This document shows, piece after piece, positions 1 to 7,846 of a stretch of 64,000 bases of DNA. Source of the stretch: Bradyrhizobium sp. CB82 (GTDB lineage: Bacteria > Pseudomonadota > Alphaproteobacteria > Rhizobiales > Xanthobacteraceae); assembly GCF_029714405.1 (NCBI RefSeq), contig NZ_CP121650.1:5957001-6021000 (forward strand), read 5' to 3'. Below the pieces are notes generated by a model. The model was not told the origin of the DNA and searched no databases. It saw only the letters and a program-made list of their open reading frames with translations. The position numbers were made by a program, and so were the translations under genes. Positions within the stretch are counted from its first letter, which is position 1, and each line of letters begins with the position of its first letter.

Positions 1-226
1 CGCCAGGCGCGCTGTCGTCGGGATAGGAGACGTTCAGCGGCTCGTTGAGCTTGAGATCCTTGACGTTGGCCAGACGATTGACGGGATAGTCCACCCTTGC
101 GGCGGCCGTCGCAGCTTGGGTGGGGGACGGCGAGATTGAGCTGACGGCAACGCCGGCGGCGGCAAGACCCGCCCCGCTCATGAAGCGACGGCGGCCGACA
201 TCGACCATACGATCGCAGCGCGACAT
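1..226 (-). CDS. aioB: Arsenite oxidase small (Rieske) subunit, N-terminal part
   Basis: Only the first 75 codons lie in the window; the gene runs off the left edge. The ATG is at 224-226, with a GGAG-type ribosome site about 8 bases upstream on the minus strand. The N-terminus carries a twin-arginine signal (GRRRFMSGAGLAAAG), an Ala-rich export segment, and then VDYPVNRLANVKDLKLNEPL. That last stretch is the characteristic start of the mature arsenite oxidase small subunit. In the known enzyme this subunit carries a Rieske 2Fe-2S cluster, is exported by Tat together with the molybdopterin subunit, and passes electrons from arsenite to a cytochrome in the periplasm. The Rieske ligands are outside the window. 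The divergent ArsR gene next door supports the arsenic assignment. A different Rieske protein is possible but less likely. Confidence 0.82.
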   Translation of the reverse strand, partial: MSRCDRMVDVGRRRFMSGAGLAAAGVAVSSISPSPTQAATAAARVDYPVNRLANVKDLKLNEPLNVSYPDDSAPG

Positions 227-246
227 GGTGAATGCTCCTCGACCTT

Positions 247-302
247 CGCCAGTACGCCTACTGGCGGGTGTTTCCTCGAGATCGGCCCGGTACGCCTACC
301 GG
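247..302. promoter_or_regulatory. Two interrupted palindromes in aioB leader region
   Basis: Two dyads with the same 4-base spacer CGCC lie between aioB and arsR. The first (247-266) has perfect 8-base arms, CGCCAGTA and TACTGGCG. The second (287-302) has perfect 6-base arms, CCGGTA and TACCGG. Both read TACGCCTA at the centre. The first ends about 21 bases upstream of the aioB start codon, so on the minus strand it would fall in the mRNA leader close to the ribosome site. They could be operator half-sites for a dimeric regulator or RNA hairpins. The sequence cannot decide between these. Confidence 0.5.
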
Positions 303-352
303 CCGGAGCGCTCGCTTCTGTCGCACGCCCTTCACATCGAGGGGGTACGATG

Positions 353-370
353 TGTCGAGACGTCTCGACA
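353..370. promoter_or_regulatory. Perfect 18-bp palindrome, candidate ArsR operator
   Basis: TGTCGAGACGTCTCGACA is a perfect 18-base palindrome, 86 bases upstream of the arsR start codon, between the two divergent genes. ArsR/SmtB repressors bind short dyads of about this size over their own promoters. An autoregulatory operator is therefore the simplest reading. This is inferred from position and symmetry only. Confidence 0.45.
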
Positions 371-456
371 TATCCAATAGTCGAAACGTGCTGGCTTGTC
401 ACCTGATCTGTGGGTTAAAGATGACGCACCTAGACGACTCGCGCGGAGACCACGGA

Positions 457-909
457 ATGCGGAAATCTATGCTGGCCGTTGCCAGCCACGCCAGCAGCCG
501 GCCGGTCCAGGGCGAGCTGTCCGAGCCCCATGCGATTTCCGCCCTTGCTGCGCTTGCTCAGCCCACGCGCCTGGCGATCTTCAGGTTGCTCATCAAGCAC
601 GAGCCGGTCGGCATCACCGCCGGCGTGATCGCCGACACCATTGGCGCGCCGCACAATACGCTTTCGTCTCATCTGGCCATCCTGGTCCGGGCAGGCCTGC
701 TCCGTAGCGCCCGCGAGGGACGCACCATCATCTACCGCTCGAACGTCGAGGGAATGCGGGCGTTGATAGGGTTTCTGGTCAGCGAATGCTGCGATGGACA
801 CCCGGAGCTTTGCAATTTGGTCGCAGAGGATGCGAATGCATACTGCGCGCCGGCCGCTTCTAAGCGACGGCAGAATACCGCAACAGCGACCGGCAAACGG
901 AAACGCTGA
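457..909 (+). CDS. arsR: ArsR-family arsenic-responsive repressor
   Basis: Protein of 150 residues. The start at 457 is chosen because GGAG (445-448) lies 8 bases upstream; an in-frame ATG at 421 has no good site. Residues 24-100 form the winged helix-turn-helix of the ArsR/SmtB family: LAQPTRLAIFRLL, recognition helix around NTLSSHLAILVRAGLL, and the wing SAREGRTIIYRSN. The C-terminal part has vicinal cysteines in SECCDGHPELC (C111, C112, C119) plus C130. This placement resembles ArsR types that sense arsenite with cysteines after the wing rather than in the DNA-binding helix. It likely controls the divergent arsenite oxidase operon or a detoxification gene in answer to As(III). Lys/Arg-rich tail. 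The family call is firm; the exact target genes are inferred. Confidence 0.88.
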   Translation: MRKSMLAVASHASSRPVQGELSEPHAISALAALAQPTRLAIFRLLIKHEPVGITAGVIADTIGAPHNTLSSHLAILVRAGLLRSAREGRTIIYRSNVEGMRALIGFLVSECCDGHPELCNLVAEDANAYCAPAASKRRQNTATATGKRKR

Positions 910-945
910 GCTGAGTTTCTGGCTGCGCCTATTTCTGCGCCAGTG

Positions 946-969
946 GAAAAACAATCCCATGCAAAGGAG
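946..969. repeat. Dispersed 24-bp repeat, copy A
   Basis: A 24-base sequence beginning GAAAAACAATCCCATGCAAA recurs at 52892-52915 with one mismatch. Both copies lie in intergenic DNA downstream of a coding region. The function is not known; it looks like a short interspersed element of this genome. Confidence 0.6.
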
Positions 970-972
970 CAG

Positions 973-998
973 GGGCCGCCGGTTATCGCCAGCGGCCC
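973..998. terminator. Hairpin between convergent genes
   Basis: GGGCCGC (973-979) pairs with GCGGCCC (992-998) across a 12-base loop. It lies between the end of arsR and the end of the convergent gene at 1035. There is no T-tract, so factor-independent termination is not shown. It may be a weak bidirectional terminator. Confidence 0.3.
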
Positions 999-1034
999 TC
1001 GCGCTTAACCGGCTTCGCCGCGCCGGCATCCAGA

Positions 1035-1334
1035 CTAGAGATCGATGCTGACGGCGATGTTACGGCCCTGTAGCTCGGCGATCTTCATTCCGTCGGCCAT
1101 TACCTGCGCGAACTCCGGGTCCTTTGCCACGGCCTCCTGCACCTTGCCGTAAACTTCCCAATTGGAGTAGCGCGTCGTCACCAGCAACTCTCCTGCCCAA
1201 TGGCCGGTGTGGAAACGGGACAGCCGAAGAAATTCGGCACCGTGTTTCTCAAAGATCTTCTTGGCCTGCCGGACAATCTTGGTCATTTCCTCGGGCTTAT
1301 CGGTTTTGAAGCGAGTAAATTGAACGATCGGCAT
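1035..1334 (-). CDS. Small dimeric alpha/beta-barrel-like protein
   Basis: Protein of 99 residues. Start set at MPIVQFTRF because GGAGGT (minus strand of 1341-1346) lies just upstream; the reading frame extends further but without a site. The composition and pattern (strand VQFTRFKT, long charged helix PEEMTKIVRQAKKIFEKHG, strand-rich SRFHTGHWAGELLVTTRYSN, second helix, final strand NIAVSIDL) look like the ferredoxin-like fold of the antibiotic-monooxygenase/EthD-type dimeric barrels. No catalytic residues can be assigned. Probably monocistronic and soluble. Function unknown. Confidence 0.7.
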   Translation of the reverse strand: MPIVQFTRFKTDKPEEMTKIVRQAKKIFEKHGAEFLRLSRFHTGHWAGELLVTTRYSNWEVYGKVQEAVAKDPEFAQVMADGMKIAELQGRNIAVSIDL

Positions 1335-1555
1335 GGGACTACCTCCATAGTGATGTGAGATATCCAAGAGGCTTGCATCGAGCGTCGTTTGAGAAGCGAA
1401 TCTCAATGCGATCTCGATGAACGTTTGTCTTCATCGACTTGTTGTTGGTTCAGGCTTCTTAAGCGGCAACAGGTCTGCCCTTTCTCGGCGGATGGGCTCG
1501 CATCGTCACCGGCTAAAGCGAAGAGACGGGACCAGCCTGAATAGATCGCCTCGCC

Positions 1556-2320
1556 CTATCCAAGTATCCCCTTCAGACCCGCATAGATCGAGCCGACCGC
1601 GGTGGCGGCGACGCCGACAAGCGGACCGATGGTCTGCATGAGGTCCTGGATCAGGCGCGCCCTGCGGCGCAATTGCTCCTCGCCGACGTGCTGCCCGAGA
1701 AGGCGGGCCATCCTGAAGGCGAAGGCATTGGGCTTGCCGCCCTGGGTCAGCACCCGCGGCAACACCTGGAAGATCACGACGCCCAGGATGTTGCCGGACA
1801 GGAAGGCGAGCAGGATGCTCGCGCCATATTCAAAGACCTCGCGCCACTCGACCCAGACTTCGGGAAGGATCGGGACGCGATCGTGAATGCCGGTCACCGT
1901 CAGCATCAGCTGGATGCTGAGGGCGGCACCCAGCACGCCCAGCACCAGCGCGCCGATCATGGAGACCCTGTGCAGCGGATAGGCCATGAGCCCGAACAGC
2001 AGGGGTATGACGATCGACGCCAGCCGCAGTGGCAGCGGCGAGATGTTGAAGGTGATGGTGACGAGGATATGCGCGATGACCAGCAGCAGAGACGGAATCA
2101 CGACATAGAGGACAGCGTGCGTCGCAAAGTAGCGCACGGGGTTGTTGTACCGCTCGAGCCGCGCATTGACCCGGTCGAGATCACGCCTGAGCTTATCGAG
2201 GTCGGCGACGATTTCTTCGATTTCGGCGAGCATCGGGCGCACGACACGGAGGTCGCGCGAGCAGTGCTTGCACGCGATGGCTTCATCCTTGATCGTCTCG
2301 GCGCAGAACGGGCACTCCAT
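1556..2320 (-). CDS. Zinc-ribbon, coiled-coil, multi-pass membrane protein
   Basis: Protein of 254 residues. It begins with a zinc ribbon (CPFC...CKHC, residues 3-20), followed by a coiled coil (about 30-58, rich in heptad Leu/Glu/Arg). Four to five hydrophobic segments follow between about 65 and 200 (for example YVVIPSLLLVIAHILV and MIGALVLGVLGAAL), then a basic amphipathic stretch and a last hydrophobic segment near the C-terminus. It is the last gene of the operon with the CHAT protein, 2 bp after the small zinc-ribbon protein that shares its head architecture. Inference: the ribbon and coil face the cytoplasm and pair with the small protein, with the membrane part linking them to the exported partners. 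No known family function recognised. Confidence 0.78.
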   Translation of the reverse strand: MECPFCAETIKDEAIACKHCSRDLRVVRPMLAEIEEIVADLDKLRRDLDRVNARLERYNNPVRYFATHAVLYVVIPSLLLVIAHILVTITFNISPLPLRLASIVIPLLFGLMAYPLHRVSMIGALVLGVLGAALSIQLMLTVTGIHDRVPILPEVWVEWREVFEYGASILLAFLSGNILGVVIFQVLPRVLTQGGKPNAFAFRMARLLGQHVGEEQLRRRARLIQDLMQTIGPLVGVAATAVGSIYAGLKGILG

Positions 2321-2322
2321 CG

Positions 2323-2520
2323 TCAGCGCGACTTCCTGCGGGTCATGATCGCCTCGATCTCGGTTCTGGCGCGCCGCAACTCATCACGAAGCTGGTCCCG
2401 CTTGCGCAGGAGATCGTCGCGTTCGGCGATCAGCGTGGCGGGAACCGCGATGTCGCGCGAGCAGGACGCGCAGACCAGCGCACTCTCGGCATTGTCCGAC
2501 TGGCAATAGGGACATTTCAT
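2323..2520 (-). CDS. Small zinc-ribbon/coiled-coil protein
   Basis: Protein of 65 residues with CPYC (3-6) and CASC (17-20), a four-cysteine zinc ribbon, followed by a 40-residue predicted coiled coil (AERDDLLRKRDQLRDELRRA). It sits 4 bp after the upstream secreted-protein gene and 2 bp before the membrane zinc-ribbon gene, so co-translation is likely. The ribbon-plus-coil layout repeats the head of the next gene product, which suggests a duplicated module and a possible heterodimer. Function unknown. Confidence 0.72.
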   Translation of the reverse strand: MKCPYCQSDNAESALVCASCSRDIAVPATLIAERDDLLRKRDQLRDELRRARTEIEAIMTRRKSR

Positions 2521-2524
2521 CGCT

Positions 2525-2968
2525 TCATTTCGGCGCGACTTTCAGGACGAAACTGGCTGTGCCGGGACGGCCGTCGCTGTCCTTGATGTCGACCCGCACC
2601 ATATATTCGCCCGGCGGCAATTCAGCGTCCTGCATGTTGATGCCATCGGCCTGGATGAACGGCTTGACCCGCGCAGTCAGGTCCACGTTGGGCGAGCGCA
2701 GGAAGGTCACCTTGACCGAGTCGGGATCGATTTTCGCCCCGCCGAATGACTCGAATTTCAATTGCAGCCGCAGCGGCGAGCTGACGGCATCGCTGGGCGA
2801 AACCACTTCCACCTTCGGTCCGCGCAAAATGCCGCGCCGGTCGGTCGCAATGGCCCCCTTCGGCGGCGGCAGCTTGGCTTCGTCTTCCGTGATCAATTGC
2901 GTCCCGTGCGCGGCGTGCGAACTCAAGAGGCCTGCCGCGACGAGCCCGAGCAACGTCTTCCGCATCAT
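2525..2968 (-). CDS. Secreted beta-sandwich protein of CHAT operon
   Basis: Protein of 147 residues with a Sec signal peptide (MRKTLLGLVAAGLLSSHAAHG). Two adjacent ATGs exist (2968 and 2965). The mature part from residue 50 on has alternating strands (VEVVSPSDAVSSPLRLQLKF, ...VKVTFLRS..., PPGEYMVRVDIKD, ASFVLKVAPK), an Ig/cadherin-like pattern that ends in a typical final strand. No cysteines in the mature part. Lies 37 bp after the CHAT gene and 4 bp before the small zinc-ribbon gene. Likely periplasmic and possibly a substrate, inhibitor or scaffold of the CHAT protein; this role is inference. Confidence 0.75.
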   Translation of the reverse strand: MMRKTLLGLVAAGLLSSHAAHGTQLITEDEAKLPPPKGAIATDRRGILRGPKVEVVSPSDAVSSPLRLQLKFESFGGAKIDPDSVKVTFLRSPNVDLTARVKPFIQADGINMQDAELPPGEYMVRVDIKDSDGRPGTASFVLKVAPK

Positions 2969-3005
2969 CCTTGCTCAACCCTTCCTTCCCACACACCACA
3001 TTTCA

Positions 3006-6000
3006 CTAGCGCATCCCGCCGTCTCCGATGATCGTGTACGGCGCCCAGAACAGCGGATGCGCGTAGGCAAATTCGGTCTTGCCCTCGCTGTTAAGATAGC
3101 CCGGACCGTCGACCAGAGCCATCATCGCCTGGCGCAGTGCCTCGCTTCGTCCGATCTTCGGATCGTCAGCCTGTCGCTTGAACAGGTCCGTCACCAGTTG
3201 CCGCGCCGATTGCGAATGCACCGACCAGTTCGTGACCAGCAGCGCGCGCGTTCCGGCGTAAAAGAAGGCGCGGCCAAGTCCCGAGGCCGCCTCGGCGCCC
3301 GCCCCCGCTCCGGCGCCGGTGTTGCACGCCGACAGGATGACCCAATCGGCATCGAGCTTCAGGCCCAGAATCTCCTCCATGGTCAGGAGGCCATCCCCCT
3401 CCTCGCCTGTCACCGCCGGAGACGACAGGGCAAGCGCCGGCTGGGTCAGGCCGTTGAGCTCGCCCGGCACGAGACCATGGGTCGCGAAAGCGAGAATCTT
3501 GAAGCCGGAGAGGTTCATGGTCTTGACCGCGCTCTCCGTCGCGTTCTTGCCCAGGAACAAGACCTTCGACGGATCGGCCTGCAAGGCGATCGCGATCGAC
3601 TTCAACTCGTCCGCGGTATCGGGCAGCCGGGGCAGCAGCGCGAGCTCGGCGCTGTCGACGCCATCCAGCTTCGGACTGTTGCGCCGCTTCAGCAGCATGC
3701 CGCGTGTCACATTGCCGCCGGCATCCGCAACCTGGAGCCGGGCGTCCGTGGCTTCCGCCTCCGCTTGCTGGTCCCTGTTGAAATAGGGATCGCCGAACGC
3801 CACCAGTTCGCTGCGTCCGGGCTTGCCCGGCGGCAACTGCCGCAGGGTCCGCAAGGCGGCCGCCGACGGCACCGTCGTTACCGCGTGGGTGCGCGCAAGC
3901 CATGGCACGTCGCGATAGCTGACGAACAGCGGGTCGTCATCCTGCGCGATTTCCATCGGAGCGGTCGGCAGCAAGGAAAGCGGCAGCAGACCGAGCGCGC
4001 CGTTGGTGACGACGATCAGGTTCTTGGCCGGCTTCCAGCCGCCTTCAACCGGCTTCAGCAGGAGCTCGTAGAGCTCATAGGCGAGCTTGAGGTCGAACGG
4101 CGGAATGTCCGAAATCATCGCCGCCTGCGGCTCGAGTGTCTCGCGCAGCTTGCGGATCCTGGTCTCGATGTCGCCCATCCTGGCCTTGACTGCCGCGAAG
4201 GCCACCGGCCCCGTCTTGGGCACGGCCCAGACGAAGCTGCCGTTCTGGCCGAAATAGAACGACAGCATCGCCTCGTTGTCGGCCAGCGTCGCGCGGATCT
4301 CGGCGACGCTCGGCGGTTTTGGCGAAACCAAATCGGCATAAGACGGAAACTTCTGCTTGATCTCCTGGCGCGCCTTGTCGCGCTCGCCGCGCAAGGCCGC
4401 AATCGAGGCCTGGATCTGCTGAACGCCCTTCTCGTCGCGATCGGCAGAGGGAATGGCGAGCACGTTGTTGAGCGTGCCGAGCTGGGCATTGACCTGCTTG
4501 GTCAGGTCCTGCTCCTTGCGCACGAGATCGGCGAGCGCCGGATCTTTCGCCGCCGCGCGCGCGCTGGAGGCTGCCAGCGCCTGCTGGACCGAGTGGCCAC
4601 GGATAGCGTCGGCAAGGCCGAAGGTCTCCTCGCCGACCTCGTTGCTTGTTCCCTCAGCCCGCGCGAGCAGGAGGAAGTAGCTTTCGACGATCGTCTGCAG
4701 TCGCTGGCTGCGCGCGGCCACCACGGTCGTGTTCTCGTCGTCGGCGTTCTCGCGCGCATTCGTCATCATGATCGGAATGGCGGCCTTGAACTCGCGGATC
4801 GCGTCCGCATCGCGGCGCGCCCGCATCAGCCCGATCGCCAGCGTCCCGCGCGCCGAGGCAGCGTCGAAATGGTTCTCGCCGACACGACTGATCTGCTTCT
4901 TCACCAGTTGCTCGGCTGCGGCGATCCCGGCCTCGATCTGACCGGAGGCATAGAGCGACAGGATGCGCGACGGATTAAGCTCGAACACCTGGCGGCGCTG
5001 CGGATCCCAATTGGCGACGGCCTTGTCGATCCTCGCATACATCTCGTTCGCTTCGGGTGTCTTCCGCGACACTGTCAGGATGCCCGCAAGCTGCGAGAGC
5101 AACTGGACGGTGGCCTGGGAGTCCTCGGGCACGCCAACCGTCGTGTTGATCTCGAGCTCGACGCGCCCCAATTGTTCGGCCTCCTCATAGCGACCTTCCT
5201 CGACCAGGATGCCGGCGAGGCCCATCACGAAACGCGGCGTGACGGGATTGTATTTGCCGGTGTCCTTCAGTCGCGAGAGGAGTGCCCGGCGTGCATCCAC
5301 CTCCGCCTCGGCGAGGCGTCCCTGTCGCGCCTTCATGCGGGCCTGGCTCAGCACGGCGTTGTCGATCGCCTGCAGCAACAGGGTTTCCGCCGGCGGATTG
5401 TCAGTAGCCAGCACACCTTTCATGGCGGCTCGCTTGCGTTGCTCTGCCACGCGATAGGCGGCTTCGGCCTCGCTGAACTGTCCGCGGGCCTCAAAGATCA
5501 TAGCGCGGGTAGTCTCGAGTTCCGACTCCCAGCTCTGTCCGACCTTCGCGTATGAGGCGCGCCATCCGGGGAAACCGCTGGTGCGTGCTTCCTGGAGTCC
5601 GGTCAAGATGCGCCGCAGATAGGCCTCGGCCTGCGCGATATCCCCCATTTGAATGAGGATGCCAGCGATCGCGCGGTTGGCGCCGAATTGATATCCCTTG
5701 GCCCCCGGCATGGAGGCGACCTCGCGCAACTGCCGTTGCGAGATCTCCAGAGCACGCTTCGGATCGCCGGCGGCGAAATACTGGGTGGCGGCGAGCTGCA
5801 TCAGCCGACCCATCATATTTGCGCTGACAGCACCTCGCCCCACTTCCATGGCCTTGTTGGCATCGACGATGGACTCGGCGAGCCGTCCGAGCTGCGCACG
5901 CGCATTGGCGCGGTCGAAATAGAACTGCGCCAGATCCTCGCGGGATTCCTTCCCTGTCGGCGTCGAGTCGGCGTCCGATTTCAGCTCCTCGATCAACTTC

Positions 6001-6413
6001 ACGTCGGGCTTTTCGCTGTCGAGGATCGCAGTGATATCGGAGATGGTGCGCGGCGGCGCGATGAAGCCCTTGGGCAGTGCCGTGCCCGGGGCGAGCTTGG
6101 GCGCCTCCTCCTTCGGCACCTCGACCGCGACATTGGCGCGGCCATTCGCGGCATTGAGGGCGGCGAGCACGCAGGCCTTGACCTGAGGTGAGGCCTTGGC
6201 GCGACAGGCTTCGAGATTGGCTCCGCCTGCGGGGCCGCCCCCCGCGCGCATGCAGGCCTGCACGATCGGCTTGCCGACCGTCATCCGGCAGTTCTCGATC
6301 GCGGCTTCCTTTGTCAGCGCCAATGCCGAGGCCGTGGATCCCAGGAGAAGGCCGATGGCGAGCAGGTTACGGAAGGATGGCAGCGGACGAGAATCGATAT
6401 GACTTTCGAACAT
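3006..6413 (-). CDS. Exported TPR-CHAT domain protein (caspase-like)
   Basis: Protein of 1135 residues with the start at MFESHIDSRPLP; the frame continues 18 codons upstream to a TTG without an evident site. Residues 1-35 contain a signal peptide (LLAIGLLLGSTASALA). Then come two cysteine pairs (C-x11-C and C-x10-C), a long helical region with tetratricopeptide-like repeats (about 110-620) and a C-terminal CHAT domain (about 720-1130). The CHAT dyad is visible as FATHG (His979) and SACNTG (Cys1030), and the ending HPLFWAPYTIIGDG is typical. CHAT proteins are caspase-clan peptidases, some in defence or cell-death systems. Export of this one to the periplasm is unusual. First gene of a four-gene operon. 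Substrate unknown. Confidence 0.88.
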   Translation of the reverse strand: MFESHIDSRPLPSFRNLLAIGLLLGSTASALALTKEAAIENCRMTVGKPIVQACMRAGGGPAGGANLEACRAKASPQVKACVLAALNAANGRANVAVEVPKEEAPKLAPGTALPKGFIAPPRTISDITAILDSEKPDVKLIEELKSDADSTPTGKESREDLAQFYFDRANARAQLGRLAESIVDANKAMEVGRGAVSANMMGRLMQLAATQYFAAGDPKRALEISQRQLREVASMPGAKGYQFGANRAIAGILIQMGDIAQAEAYLRRILTGLQEARTSGFPGWRASYAKVGQSWESELETTRAMIFEARGQFSEAEAAYRVAEQRKRAAMKGVLATDNPPAETLLLQAIDNAVLSQARMKARQGRLAEAEVDARRALLSRLKDTGKYNPVTPRFVMGLAGILVEEGRYEEAEQLGRVELEINTTVGVPEDSQATVQLLSQLAGILTVSRKTPEANEMYARIDKAVANWDPQRRQVFELNPSRILSLYASGQIEAGIAAAEQLVKKQISRVGENHFDAASARGTLAIGLMRARRDADAIREFKAAIPIMMTNARENADDENTTVVAARSQRLQTIVESYFLLLARAEGTSNEVGEETFGLADAIRGHSVQQALAASSARAAAKDPALADLVRKEQDLTKQVNAQLGTLNNVLAIPSADRDEKGVQQIQASIAALRGERDKARQEIKQKFPSYADLVSPKPPSVAEIRATLADNEAMLSFYFGQNGSFVWAVPKTGPVAFAAVKARMGDIETRIRKLRETLEPQAAMISDIPPFDLKLAYELYELLLKPVEGGWKPAKNLIVVTNGALGLLPLSLLPTAPMEIAQDDDPLFVSYRDVPWLARTHAVTTVPSAAALRTLRQLPPGKPGRSELVAFGDPYFNRDQQAEAEATDARLQVADAGGNVTRGMLLKRRNSPKLDGVDSAELALLPRLPDTADELKSIAIALQADPSKVLFLGKNATESAVKTMNLSGFKILAFATHGLVPGELNGLTQPALALSSPAVTGEEGDGLLTMEEILGLKLDADWVILSACNTGAGAGAGAEAASGLGRAFFYAGTRALLVTNWSVHSQSARQLVTDLFKRQADDPKIGRSEALRQAMMALVDGPGYLNSEGKTEFAYAHPLFWAPYTIIGDGGMR

Positions 6414-6623
6414 GGCCAAAGCGCCTGATCGCCTGTTGAAAGACTTGGTCAAAATGAACGGGTACAACAGGCATAATCTATCGACACGCGCGCTTGCAGG
6501 ACAAGCGCAAATGCATTCGGCGAAGGTCCGAGCTGGCAGTGCAAACGCGGGGCTTCGCCGGTGCGGCCTTCCGGTGGCGGGCCATGAAAAGCCGCCACAG
6601 CTTCAGCTTCGAAGCGAGCCGTC

Positions 6624-7385
6624 CTAGCCGCGCACCGCCACAGCGCGGCCGTAGGGCGGCTGGGCAGCGACCGGTGGATTGGCGGTCTGCGCGGCGAGCT
6701 CGCCGATCAGGCGGTCGGCATCCGCCGCCATGCCGTCGGGCGCCTGAATCACCAGCCGCTCCAGCGCCCACCGATAGGACGAGACGCGCTGCTCGAGGCA
6801 TTGCTGCACCCACTGGATGATCAGCGAATTCTCCTGCATGCGCGCGACCGCATCCGCCTTTTCCCTTGGCGAGAGCTCGGAGACGCGCGCCATGCTGGCG
6901 TTGCGCTTCTTGTCGAGATCGATGACGCGGATTGCGCTGGCGAAGAACGGCTCGAAGCGCATGATGTCGTTGCGCACGTCCTCGATGAGCTGCGCGTAGC
7001 GCGAGGAGTGCGAGCGGTGCGGCTCGTCGATCAGCGTGCGGCCGTACATGGTGCGGTCGAACACGACGTTCTGCCGCCATGGCGACGGCAGCGCCTTGTA
7101 GTCGCCGAATACGCTCTTCCAGGCCGGGCGCGACAGCGGCGGCTCGATCATGGGATAGGCGAGGTCGCGAAGCTGGCGCTCCTCGTCGGTGAGTTGGAAT
7201 TGCGAGGCCTGGATGCCAAGGCTGCCCGTCACCTCGGCTCCAAGCCAGCGGTGCATGTCGTCGCTGCGCATGTCCTCGCGGGTGCGGCCGAAATCGCCCC
7301 CGCTACAGGCAGCGAGCGTCGCGCCGGTCAGCGCGAGCAGCAGGGCCGATGCGAAACACCGTATCTTGTGGTGTGAGTCCGGCAT
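6624..7385 (-). CDS. Predicted lipoprotein
   Basis: Protein of 253 residues. The N-terminus is a lipoprotein signal with lipobox LAAC followed by SGGDF, so an outer- or inner-membrane lipid anchor at Cys26 is expected. The rest is helical and charged, with no recognised domain; features include DRTMYGRTLIDEP, a conserved-looking RVIDLDKKRN segment and a helical end with a cysteine (VQQCLEQRVSSYRWALERL). The C-terminal 20 residues are Pro/Ala-rich and probably disordered. Stands alone, divergent from nothing obvious. Function unknown; seen as a conserved hypothetical type in this group of bacteria. Confidence 0.8.
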   Translation of the reverse strand: MPDSHHKIRCFASALLLALTGATLAACSGGDFGRTREDMRSDDMHRWLGAEVTGSLGIQASQFQLTDEERQLRDLAYPMIEPPLSRPAWKSVFGDYKALPSPWRQNVVFDRTMYGRTLIDEPHRSHSSRYAQLIEDVRNDIMRFEPFFASAIRVIDLDKKRNASMARVSELSPREKADAVARMQENSLIIQWVQQCLEQRVSSYRWALERLVIQAPDGMAADADRLIGELAAQTANPPVAAQPPYGRAVAVRG

Positions 7386-7403
7386 TGCACGACAGCCGGA
7401 TGA

Positions 7404-7592
7404 TTAGCGGCGCCGTCGGCGGCGTCCCGGCGCAGTGCCCTCTTCCGGCCCGCGACCGCCGCTGGTCTCGTCCGTTTCACGCTCGATGCGGATCACGGGA
7501 AGGATCAACACCGTCCCCATCTCTGCGAGCGGAGCGACATCCCCCGATGAGCCCGGCCGGCGACCGGCCGGAAATTCAATGATGGTCCCCAT
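7404..7592 (-). CDS. Small Arg-rich hypothetical protein
   Basis: ORF of 62 residues directly upstream of the lipoprotein gene on the same strand (18 bp gap), so possibly the first gene of a two-gene unit. The first part (MGTIIEFPAGRRPG) and the middle (MGTVLILPVIRIERETDE) look like protein rather than shadow sequence. The end is a run of Gly/Arg residues. Start at ATG 7592 with an AG-rich site upstream. No domain recognised. Confidence 0.5.
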   Translation of the reverse strand: MGTIIEFPAGRRPGSSGDVAPLAEMGTVLILPVIRIERETDETSGGRGPEEGTAPGRRRRRR

Positions 7593-7846
7593 GTCAGCTC
7601 TCTTCTATTGCCGCGCGACCGAAGGCGGTCCTCACAACATGGGAGTCATTAAGATCAGCACATGGTTAACGGGGTGTAAACGTGCCAGCCGCACCGTAAC
7701 CGCACGGGCAAGACACGCCGTTCCATTGCGGCAAACAACAGCTCAAAATGACAGGCTCCTCTTCACAACTCGTTTTCCTTAACGAGCCTTTAAAACAACC
7801 CGCGATAGGCTGACGCGGACGATTTTTCTCGAGTTGCGTACGCCTC

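Noticed and set aside
430..1029. Open frame of 199 codons on the minus strand over arsR
   Set aside because: It is the antisense shadow of arsR and the repeat downstream; Arg/Ala-rich without domain sense.
2559..5555. 998-codon open frame on the plus strand opposite the CHAT gene
   Set aside because: Antisense of a high-GC gene; His/Arg-rich, no family features, and the CHAT dyad and TPRs on the minus strand are unmistakable.
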